From positions 1,504,141 to 1,568,140 of the forward strand of contig NC_003413.1 of NCBI RefSeq assembly GCF_000007305.1: a stretch of 64,000 nt of DNA, in the 5' to 3' direction. Origin of the DNA: Pyrococcus furiosus DSM 3638 (lineage in GTDB: Archaea; Methanobacteriota_B; Thermococci; Thermococcales; Thermococcaceae). Under the pieces are notes generated by a model. The model did no database searches. It was not told where the DNA came from and was given only the letters and a program-made list of their open reading frames with translations. Shown piece by piece: positions 57,719-64,000 of the stretch; positions within the stretch are counted from its first letter, which is position 1; every line of letters starts with the position of its first letter. The position numbers and the translations under genes were made by a program.

Positions 57719-58857
57719 CATTAATTGAAGAAATTCTCGGTGGAAAATCTGGAGAAAGTGTTGTTAGAAGAGTGGATTTAGTATACGCTCATGATGGGAC
57801 AATGCCCTTAATAATAGAGGCATTCAACAAGGTCTTTGCCACTGTAAGAGCAAGAGCATATATCTTCTTTGACCACGTGTATCCAGCGCCTACAGTAAAG
57901 ATTGCAAACTTGCAAAAAGAGATTAGAGATTTCGCAAAAAGGCATAGAATTCCAGTAATAGAAGGTCAAGGAATTAGCCATCAACTCGTCGTTGAAATGG
58001 GATTAACAGAAAACTCAAAGATAGTTGTGGGAGCAGATTCCCATACTCCAACTCTCGGAGCACTTGGAGTTTTTGCAGTAGGGATGGGAGCAACGGATGT
58101 TGCTGTAATCTTAGGGCTAGGAAAGACATGGTTTAGAATTCCAGAGAGCGTTGGAGTAATCCTAGAGGGCAATCCTTCAAGATACGTTATGGCAACTGAT
58201 GTGATACTTCATCTCCTCTCACTACTAAAAGACTACGACATGAACTACAGGGCCGTAGAATTCTTCAACGTTCCTTTTTCCCTTGATGAGCGTCTAACGC
58301 TAACGAACTTTGTAGTGGAAGCTAATGCAAAAACGGGAATAATAGGGGAAGAGTACACAGGAGATGGGTATGTAAAAGAGCTGGAGATTGAATTAAATTC
58401 TCTCAATCCCCTTGTTGCAAAGCCGCATAATCCAGCAAACGTTGTTCCAGTGGAAGAAGTAGAGGGAACAAAGATAGATCAGGTTTTCATAGGCTCGTGC
58501 ACAAATGGGAGGTTTGAACAAATTTCCAAAGCTGCCGAGATTTTAGAGGGAGAGAAAGTAGCAGTTAGAACCATCGTAGGTCCTGCCTCTATGAATGTAT
58601 ACAAGAGAATGATAGAGGAGGGAGTAGCAAGAAAACTCATTGAAGCTGGAGCAGTTATTCTTCCCCCAGGATGCGGGCCTTGCTTAGGGAGGCATATGGG
58701 CGTAGTTGGAGATGGGGAGATAGTCCTAAGCACAACAAACAGGAACTTCAGAGGAAGAATGGGATCTCCCAATGCCCAAATTTACCTTTCTAATCCAATA
58801 ACTGCAGCTGTAAGCGCCTTGTATGGAGAGATAACGAACCCGGAGGGAGCTATATGA
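57715..58857 (+). CDS. lysT: Homoaconitase large subunit
   Basis: The large subunit of a [4Fe-4S] hydro-lyase that converts homocitrate to homoisocitrate. The 380 residues have [20 protein letters not shown], a first cluster Cys in [11 protein letters not shown] and the pair [13 protein letters not shown]. Being in a lysine operon points to homoaconitase, while isopropylmalate isomerase is the alternative. ATG overlaps the previous stop by four bases, and the next gene overlaps in the same way. Confidence 0.9.
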   Translation: MTLIEEILGGKSGESVVRRVDLVYAHDGTMPLIIEAFNKVFATVRARAYIFFDHVYPAPTVKIANLQKEIRDFAKRHRIPVIEGQGISHQLVVEMGLTENSKIVVGADSHTPTLGALGVFAVGMGATDVAVILGLGKTWFRIPESVGVILEGNPSRYVMATDVILHLLSLLKDYDMNYRAVEFFNVPFSLDERLTLTNFVVEANAKTGIIGEEYTGDGYVKELEIELNSLNPLVAKPHNPANVVPVEEVEGTKIDQVFIGSCTNGRFEQISKAAEILEGEKVAVRTIVGPASMNVYKRMIEEGVARKLIEAGAVILPPGCGPCLGRHMGVVGDGEIVLSTTNRNFRGRMGSPNAQIYLSNPITAAVSALYGEITNPEGAI

Positions 58858-59348
58858 TAACAAGAGGTAGGGTATGGAAATTTGGCGATAACATTTCAAC
58901 AGATGCAATAACCCCTGGAAGGTATAATCTAACAAAAGATCCAAACGAGCTAGCAAAGATAGCATTCATTGAAGAAAGACCAGAGTTTTCCAAAGAAGTT
59001 AAACCAGGAGATGTAGTTGTTGGAGGAAAAAACTTTGGAATAGGATCATCTAGAGAATCCGCAGCCCTAGCACTAAAAGCTGCTGGAGTAGGGGGAGTAA
59101 TTGCAAAATCCTTCGGGAGAATATTCTTTAGAAACGCAGTAAACCTGGGACTTCCCCTCTTGATAGGGAATACTGACCCACTCTTAGATGGAGAAATTGT
59201 TGAGGTTAATTGGAGAAGTGGAGAGGTAAAGAAAGAAGATGGGGAAGTTCTAAAGTTTAAACCCCTTGACAGTTTTCTTCTCGCTATAGTCGAAGAAGGA
59301 GGTATTATTGAATACATTAGAAGGAGGGGAGATTTATGGATACAATAG
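58854..59348 (+). CDS. lysU: Homoaconitase small subunit
   Basis: A 164-residue swivel-domain subunit paired with LysT. It begins [20 protein letters not shown] and has the [20 protein letters not shown] substrate loop characteristic of aconitase-type small subunits. It overlaps lysT by four bases and the next small ORF by 13. Confidence 0.9.
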   Translation: MITRGRVWKFGDNISTDAITPGRYNLTKDPNELAKIAFIEERPEFSKEVKPGDVVVGGKNFGIGSSRESAALALKAAGVGGVIAKSFGRIFFRNAVNLGLPLLIGNTDPLLDGEIVEVNWRSGEVKKEDGEVLKFKPLDSFLLAIVEEGGIIEYIRRRGDLWIQ

Positions 59349-59449
59349 CAGTCATTTGGGAGACTCTAAAAAACTTAGATGAGGATATAGAGGATCTTTG
59401 GAACGAAGAAATTAGAGTAAGCACTATATTAACTCGCTTTGATATGTAA
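59336..59449 (+). CDS. Small ORF in the lysine operon
   Basis: A 37-residue frame, [20 protein letters not shown], then [18 protein letters not shown] strong AGGAGGGGA lies seven bases before its ATG, which supports translation. It is highly acidic and probably helical; no family recognised. In other Pyrococcus lysine clusters the homoisocitrate dehydrogenase gene occupies the slot between lysU and lysW, as I recall. This ORF does not resemble that enzyme, so it is not an obvious fragment of it. Confidence 0.6.
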   Translation: MDTIAVIWETLKNLDEDIEDLWNEEIRVSTILTRFDM

Positions 59450-59541
59450 TATTTGAAACAAAATATTGATTTTCAGAACTATATGATACGAAATTATTAC
59501 AAATACATTGTATTTGAAACCAAAGCCAGGAGGTGGTTGGA

Positions 59542-59709
59542 ATGAGTGTAGTTGAGTGTCCCGTATGTGGAGCAGAGATAGAAGTTGACGGAGTGGAGTT
59601 ACACCAGATAGTTGAGTGCCCTGTATGCGGAGCAGAGCTTGAAGTCGTTAGTTTGAACCCCCTAACACTGGAAGAGCTTCCAGAAGTTGAAGAGGACTGG
59701 GGAGAGTAG
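59542..59709 (+). CDS. lysW: Amino-group carrier protein LysW
   Basis: A 55-residue acidic carrier protein. Its C-terminal Glu (EDWGE) is linked through the gamma-carboxyl to alpha-aminoadipate so that later enzymes handle a protein-bound intermediate. A zinc site is formed by Cys6, Cys9, Cys26 and Cys29 in two near-identical VECPVCGAE units. AGGAGGTGG precedes the ATG. A 92-base AT-rich gap before it might hold an internal promoter. Confidence 0.95.
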   Translation: MSVVECPVCGAEIEVDGVELHQIVECPVCGAELEVVSLNPLTLEELPEVEEDWGE

Positions 59710-59746
59710 TTTCCCCAGCTTTTATTTTTTTATGGAGGAGAATCCT

Positions 59747-60568
59747 ATGAAGATCGGAATTACATACACAATCTTGAGAAAAGAGGAAGTAATGATTAGA
59801 GAGAGAGCCAGTGAGTTTGGAGAAGTTATAATGTTGCACGAGGACGACATGACATTTCCCGCAAAATTTGACTTAGACGTTGTTATAATTAGGAATATAA
59901 GCCATTTTAAGGCCCTATACCTAGCAAAGTTGTTTGAAGATGCTGGAATTCCCGTAGTAAATCCGTTTAATATAATACTTGAAACTGGAGACAAATTACT
60001 TGCAACATTGAAACTTTCAAAGAAAGTAAAGGTTCCCAGGTGGGGAGTTGCAATAAGCGAGAATGGCGCGAAAAATTTGGGGAAAAAGCTTGGATTTCCA
60101 TTTGTATCAAAGCCTATCTATGGAAGCTGGGGTAGGTTAGTGACGAAAGTAAACGATATCGACGCCCTAGAGAGCCTACTTGAACATAAAACCTGGATGA
60201 AAAATCCCCTTTACAACATCCATTACTTTCAAGAGTTCGTAGAAAAACCTGGAAGAGACATTAGGAGTTATGTGATAGGAGGAGAATTCGTGACTGCTAT
60301 TTACAGGTATTCTGATCATTGGATTACAAACACAGCTAGGGGAGGCAAGGCTACCCCCTGTACAGATGAAGATGTCAAAGAAGTCTCAATAAAAGCTTGG
60401 GAGGCATTTGGAGATGGAGCTTTAGCAATAGACATTTTTGAAAGCCCTCAGGGGTTGTTAGTCAACGAAGTTAATCCAAATATGGAGTTTAAGAACGCAG
60501 CCAGAGTTACTGGAGTTGATATTGCTCGAAAACTCGTTGAATATGCAGTGGAGGTGGCAAAGAGATGA
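59747..60568 (+). CDS. lysX: LysW-alpha-aminoadipate ligase LysX
   Basis: A 273-residue ATP-grasp enzyme that joins the amino group of alpha-aminoadipate to the C-terminal Glu of LysW. It has KIGITYTILRKEEVMIRERA, the ATP loop KPIYGSWGRLV, and catalytic DIFESPQGLLVNEVNPNMEF. In Thermococcales the same enzyme may also act on glutamate for arginine. ATG 59747 follows GGAGGAG; the longer frame begins inside lysW. Confidence 0.93.
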   Translation: MKIGITYTILRKEEVMIRERASEFGEVIMLHEDDMTFPAKFDLDVVIIRNISHFKALYLAKLFEDAGIPVVNPFNIILETGDKLLATLKLSKKVKVPRWGVAISENGAKNLGKKLGFPFVSKPIYGSWGRLVTKVNDIDALESLLEHKTWMKNPLYNIHYFQEFVEKPGRDIRSYVIGGEFVTAIYRYSDHWITNTARGGKATPCTDEDVKEVSIKAWEAFGDGALAIDIFESPQGLLVNEVNPNMEFKNAARVTGVDIARKLVEYAVEVAKR

Positions 60569-61557
60569 TCAAGGCTGCTGTTGTTGGGGCTAGTGGATAT
60601 ATCGGAGGGGAATTAGTTAGGTTACTCGCAATGCATCCAGAAGTTGAGATTACTGCAATAACCTCAAGACAATATGCCGGAAAGAAAGTGCATAAAGTTC
60701 ATCCAAACCTTAGAGGACTTGACTTAAGATTCACAAACGACTACAATTTCGATGCAGATGTGATATTCTTGGCAGTCCCACATGGGACATCTATGAAAAT
60801 CATAGAGGAGTTCTTGGGAAGTGCTAAGATAATAGACATGAGCGCTGATTTCAGGATAAAGAAAGAGTTGTACGAAAAGTATTATGGTCCGCACGAGAAA
60901 CCCGAACTCATAGACAGATTTACTTACGGCTTACCAGAGCTTCACAGAAAAGAAATAAAAAAGGCCGAACTTGTTGCCAATCCAGGGTGTAATGCCACAG
61001 CAACGATCCTTGGACTCTATCCCTTCAAGGACTTAACTCAGGAGGCCATAGTTGACCTAAAAGTCAGCTCCTCTGCAGGAGGAAGAAGAGAGAACATTGC
61101 AAGTATTCATCCAGAAAGAAGCAACGTGGTTAGGGTATACAAGCCCTATCACCACAGGCACGAGGCAGAGGTTCTGCAGGAAACTAGAGTAAAGGCCATG
61201 TTCACAGTCCATTCTGTAGACTTAGTGAGAGGATTGTTAGCTACAATTTACTTCCGCTATGAGGGCAATGAAAGAGAACTGCTGAGAAAGCTCTTGATGT
61301 ATAAAGACGAGCCCTTTGTAAGAATCGTAACTGATAAAGGAGGATTACAAAGGTATCCTGATCCAAAGTACGTCATTGGAAGCAATTTTATCGATATAGG
61401 ATTCGCATACGACTCCGAAAACTCAAGGGTGATGGTATTCTCGGCAATAGATAACTTGATCAAGGGAGGAGCTGGACAGGCTGTTCAAAACATGAACATA
61501 ATGTTTGGACTTAAAGAAACGACTGGATTAGAGTATTATCCTGTTTATCCCGTGTGA
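60565..61557 (+). CDS. lysY: LysW-aminoadipyl phosphate reductase LysY
   Basis: A 330-residue ArgC-type NADPH-dependent reductase that converts LysW-bound aminoadipyl phosphate to the semialdehyde. A Rossmann start AAVVGASGYIGGELVRLLAM, the catalytic Cys in VANPGCNATATILGLYP and the His in YKPYHHRHEAEV are visible. It overlaps lysX by four bases. Confidence 0.94.
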   Translation: MIKAAVVGASGYIGGELVRLLAMHPEVEITAITSRQYAGKKVHKVHPNLRGLDLRFTNDYNFDADVIFLAVPHGTSMKIIEEFLGSAKIIDMSADFRIKKELYEKYYGPHEKPELIDRFTYGLPELHRKEIKKAELVANPGCNATATILGLYPFKDLTQEAIVDLKVSSSAGGRRENIASIHPERSNVVRVYKPYHHRHEAEVLQETRVKAMFTVHSVDLVRGLLATIYFRYEGNERELLRKLLMYKDEPFVRIVTDKGGLQRYPDPKYVIGSNFIDIGFAYDSENSRVMVFSAIDNLIKGGAGQAVQNMNIMFGLKETTGLEYYPVYPV

Positions 61558-61567
61558 GGTGGTAACA

Positions 61568-62317
61568 ATGAGAGTCGTGAAGATTGGAGGTTCCGTTATA
61601 TCAATGCTAGAAAATCTATGGAGAGAAAACGGAATCTCAGAAATTCTGGGAAATTCAGTTATTGTTCATGGAGGATCAAGACATGTTGATGAACTTTCCA
61701 GGAAAATGGGAGTTAAAATAGAGAAGCTAACAAGCCCCTCTGGGGTAACCTTTAGAAGAACAACAAAGGAAGTGCTTAAGGTTTATGTAGCCGCAATGAT
61801 AAGGGCCAATAAAGAAATTGTTGAATTCTTGAGAAATCAAGGAATAAACGCAATAGGCCTCACAGGACTTGACAGGGAGCTGATTATTGGAGAGAGGAAA
61901 AAGCTAATCAAAGCAGTTATCAATGGAAGAGTTGTTGCCATTAGGGATGATTATTCTGGAGTAATAAAGAAAGTGAACACTCAAATCCTAAGAGAGTATC
62001 TCAAGATTGGAACTCCAGTTATAGCTTCCATTGCCTATGACCCAATTGAGAACACTCCCCTCAACGTAGATGGTGATAAAGTTGCTTATCATGTGGCCCT
62101 CGCCATGGATGCAAAGGAGCTCTACTTCCTCTCAGACACAGCATTTATGGCTGGAGGAAAAGTAGTTTCAGAGCTCCCTGCAGATGAAATAGAGAAATAC
62201 TTAATTTTTGCAAAGGGAGGAATGAAAAAGAAGCTTCTTATGGCCAAAGAAGCGATAAACAGTGGTATTAAGAACGTTGTAATTGAAGGATTAAACGGAA
62301 GGACGGTGATATATTGA
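61568..62317 (+). CDS. lysZ: LysW-aminoadipate kinase LysZ
   Basis: A 249-residue amino-acid kinase-fold enzyme (ArgB type) that phosphorylates LysW-bound aminoadipate. [11 protein letters not shown], the substrate loop [15 protein letters not shown] and [20 protein letters not shown] are family motifs, with [10 protein letters not shown] near the ATP site. ATG 61568 follows GAGGTGG. It lies ten bases after lysY. Confidence 0.93.
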   Translation: MRVVKIGGSVISMLENLWRENGISEILGNSVIVHGGSRHVDELSRKMGVKIEKLTSPSGVTFRRTTKEVLKVYVAAMIRANKEIVEFLRNQGINAIGLTGLDRELIIGERKKLIKAVINGRVVAIRDDYSGVIKKVNTQILREYLKIGTPVIASIAYDPIENTPLNVDGDKVAYHVALAMDAKELYFLSDTAFMAGGKVVSELPADEIEKYLIFAKGGMKKKLLMAKEAINSGIKNVVIEGLNGRTVIY

Positions 62318-62322
62318 GGGAA

Positions 62323-63423
62323 ATGAGCTTGTACAGGAAGAGACTAAGGCTCGTAAAAGGAGAAGGAATTTACGTATGGGATTCCCAGGGAAAGAAGTAC
62401 ATAGACTTAATAGCAGGTATTGGAGTAAACGTTCTAGGACACAATCATCCCGAGTGGGTAAGTGAATTGCAGGAACAGCTAGAAAAGCTTGTAGTTGCAG
62501 GCCCAATGTTTGATCATGAGGAAAAGTACGAGATGCTTGAAGAACTTGAAAAATTTGTCACATACGAATACGTATACATAGGAAATTCAGGAACAGAAGC
62601 AGTTGAAGCTGCATTAAAGTTTGCTAGGCTTTATACCGGGAGAAAAGAGATAATAGCTATGACAAACGCTTTCCATGGAAGGACAATGGGGGCTTTAAGT
62701 GCTACTTGGAAACCAAAGTATAGAGAAGACTTCAAACCTTTAGTTCCTGGGTTTAAGCACATACCTTTCAACGATGTTGAAGCAGCAAAAGAAGCAATAA
62801 CTACGGAAACTGCAGCTGTAATATTTGAGCCAATTCAAGGAGAAGGAGGAGTTGTTCCAGCAAATGAAGAGTTCGTCAAAACACTTAGAGATCTTACTGA
62901 AGACAAAGGAGCCTTGCTAATTGCAGATGAAGTTCAGAGTGGTCTTAGGACAGGAAAATTTCTAGCTATTGAGCATTACAAAGTGGAACCAGACATTGTA
63001 ACTATGGGTAAGGGCATTGGAAATGGAGTGCCAGTAAGCTTAACATTAACAAACTTTGACGTGGAAAGAGGGAAACACGGATCAACATTTGGAGGAAATC
63101 CTCTAGCCTGTAAAGCTGTGGCCGTAACTCTAAGAATTTTGAGAAGAGAAAAACTAATCGAAAAAGCTGCTGAAAAGTTCATTGAAATAAAAGGAGAAAA
63201 TGTTGTCTTAACGAGAGGAAAAGGGCTAATGATAGGAATAGTCATGAAAAAACCCGTAGCTAAAGTGGTAGAAGAACTTCAAAATAGAGGTTATCTCGTT
63301 CACACAGCGGGGCAGCGGGTTATAAGACTTCTCCCACCTCTTATAATTAGCAAAGATGAGATAAATCAAGCAAAATCGGCCATTGAAGGTGTTATTAATG
63401 ATATCTACGGAAGAAAAAATTGA
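62323..63423 (+). CDS. lysJ: LysW-aminoadipate semialdehyde aminotransferase LysJ
   Basis: A 366-residue PLP aminotransferase of the ArgD/class III type that makes LysW-bound lysine. Motifs are [58 protein letters not shown], the Schiff-base lysine in [11 protein letters not shown], and [16 protein letters not shown] 62323 is chosen; a TTG at 62314 overlaps the lysZ stop. Confidence 0.94.
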   Translation: MSLYRKRLRLVKGEGIYVWDSQGKKYIDLIAGIGVNVLGHNHPEWVSELQEQLEKLVVAGPMFDHEEKYEMLEELEKFVTYEYVYIGNSGTEAVEAALKFARLYTGRKEIIAMTNAFHGRTMGALSATWKPKYREDFKPLVPGFKHIPFNDVEAAKEAITTETAAVIFEPIQGEGGVVPANEEFVKTLRDLTEDKGALLIADEVQSGLRTGKFLAIEHYKVEPDIVTMGKGIGNGVPVSLTLTNFDVERGKHGSTFGGNPLACKAVAVTLRILRREKLIEKAAEKFIEIKGENVVLTRGKGLMIGIVMKKPVAKVVEELQNRGYLVHTAGQRVIRLLPPLIISKDEINQAKSAIEGVINDIYGRKN

Positions 63424-64000
63424 GTTTCTTAAACGCCTTGTTGAAATCTATAGTCCGACGGGAAAAGAAAATGGGGTTGCTAAGTTCCTCATTAAATCCT
63501 TTGAAAATTATGGGATAGAGGCATATCTCGATGATGTAGGGAACGTAATCGCTGTAAAAAAGGGAAAGGGACCACTAATCCTATTAGCTGGCCATATGGA
63601 TACAGTTCCGGGCTATATTCCCGTCAGGATTGAGAACGGAGAGCTATGGGGCAGAGGGGCTGTCGATGCAAAAGGGCCATTAGCTACTTTCTTTTTTGCT
63701 ACAATAGAAAGTGACGCAAACATAATTTTTGCTGGGTTAGTGGATGAAGAAGGATTTTCCAAGGGGGCAAAGAACTTAGAAGTTCCAAAACCTGATTACA
63801 TAATTGTGGGAGAACCAAGTGGAACCAATGGAGTAACGATTGGATACAAAGGTAGTTTAACAGTTAAGTTTACAGAAACAGTAGAAAAAGTGCACGGCAG
63901 CATTGGAGTCGGAGCAGCTGAAAAACTAATAGAGAAATGGCTCACTATAGCCAAGTACTTCGGTGAGGGCTTTAACAGTCTGAGCGGAAGAATTGTCAAA
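63398..64000 (+). CDS. lysK: LysW-lysine hydrolase LysK (3' end outside window)
   Basis: The first 201 residues of an M20-type metallohydrolase that frees lysine (and perhaps ornithine) from LysW. It begins [20 protein letters not shown], and has the metal-binding [25 protein letters not shown] with the bridging Asp, and [11 protein letters not shown] with the catalytic Glu pair. ATG 63398 overlaps lysJ by 26 bases. The frame is open at the window edge. Confidence 0.92.
   Translation, partial: MISTEEKIEFLKRLVEIYSPTGKENGVAKFLIKSFENYGIEAYLDDVGNVIAVKKGKGPLILLAGHMDTVPGYIPVRIENGELWGRGAVDAKGPLATFFFATIESDANIIFAGLVDEEGFSKGAKNLEVPKPDYIIVGEPSGTNGVTIGYKGSLTVKFTETVEKVHGSIGVGAAEKLIEKWLTIAKYFGEGFNSLSGRIVK

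Overview
This window is from a hyperthermophilic euryarchaeon of the Thermococcales and is almost certainly Pyrococcus furiosus. It is AT-rich, and many genes have TATA/BRE promoters with leaderless or GGTG-type ribosome-binding starts. It carries RpoD, RpoK and RpoN, an intein in RtcB, and mevalonate-pathway kinases. The 561-residue DNA ligase matches my recollection of the P. furiosus enzyme. All identifications come from reading the sequence and from family knowledge; no database was searched.

Layout. 1-7700: an incomplete unknown protein, intein-bearing RtcB, inositol-1-phosphate synthase, a DUF2079 membrane protein and a metallo-beta-lactamase protein. 7700-9770: an accessory patch on the minus strand that looks like a decayed secreted toxin gene followed by a possible immunity gene and a stub of a second copy. 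9770-23300: a GC-rich structured RNA candidate, a PP-loop enzyme, PdaD, GlyRS, a radical SAM protein, a C/D box sRNA, WecB/WecC, a DUF354 protein, SpoIIM-like and LplA-C-like proteins, and DNA ligase. 23279-33580 (minus strand): a long information-processing array holding S13, S4, S11, RpoD, L18e, L13, S9, RpoN, RpoK, an enolase-like protein and S2, punctuated by tRNA-Ser, tRNA-Leu and tRNA-Pro, then a threonine-synthase paralogue, MEMO, mevalonate kinase and isopentenyl phosphate kinase. 33600-38700: a lipoprotein, a DUF3783 protein, a two-gene ABC exporter and a nitroreductase.

38740-46460 is a single compact histidine operon (hisZ-G-D-B-H-A-F-IE-C plus a HAD phosphatase) covering the whole pathway. 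It is preceded by a short reading frame ending in His-Leu-His-His-His. Part of that frame is complementary to the ribosome-binding site of the first structural gene. I consider this candidate histidine leader peptide the most interesting signal in the window.

46460-56400 holds a tRNA-binding protein, a second C/D box sRNA, a secreted toroid-fold protein, a subtilisin-like protease, a DMT transporter, tRNA-Asp with 5S rRNA, a phosphatase, a racemase-family protein, and a divergent birA/bioY pair sharing a palindromic operator. 56470-64000 is a LysW-dependent lysine (possibly also arginine) operon: homocitrate synthase, LysT, LysU, a 37-residue ORF, LysW, LysX, LysY, LysZ, LysJ and the start of LysK. 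It is preceded by helically phased direct repeats. The homocitrate synthase reading frame has no standard start codon.
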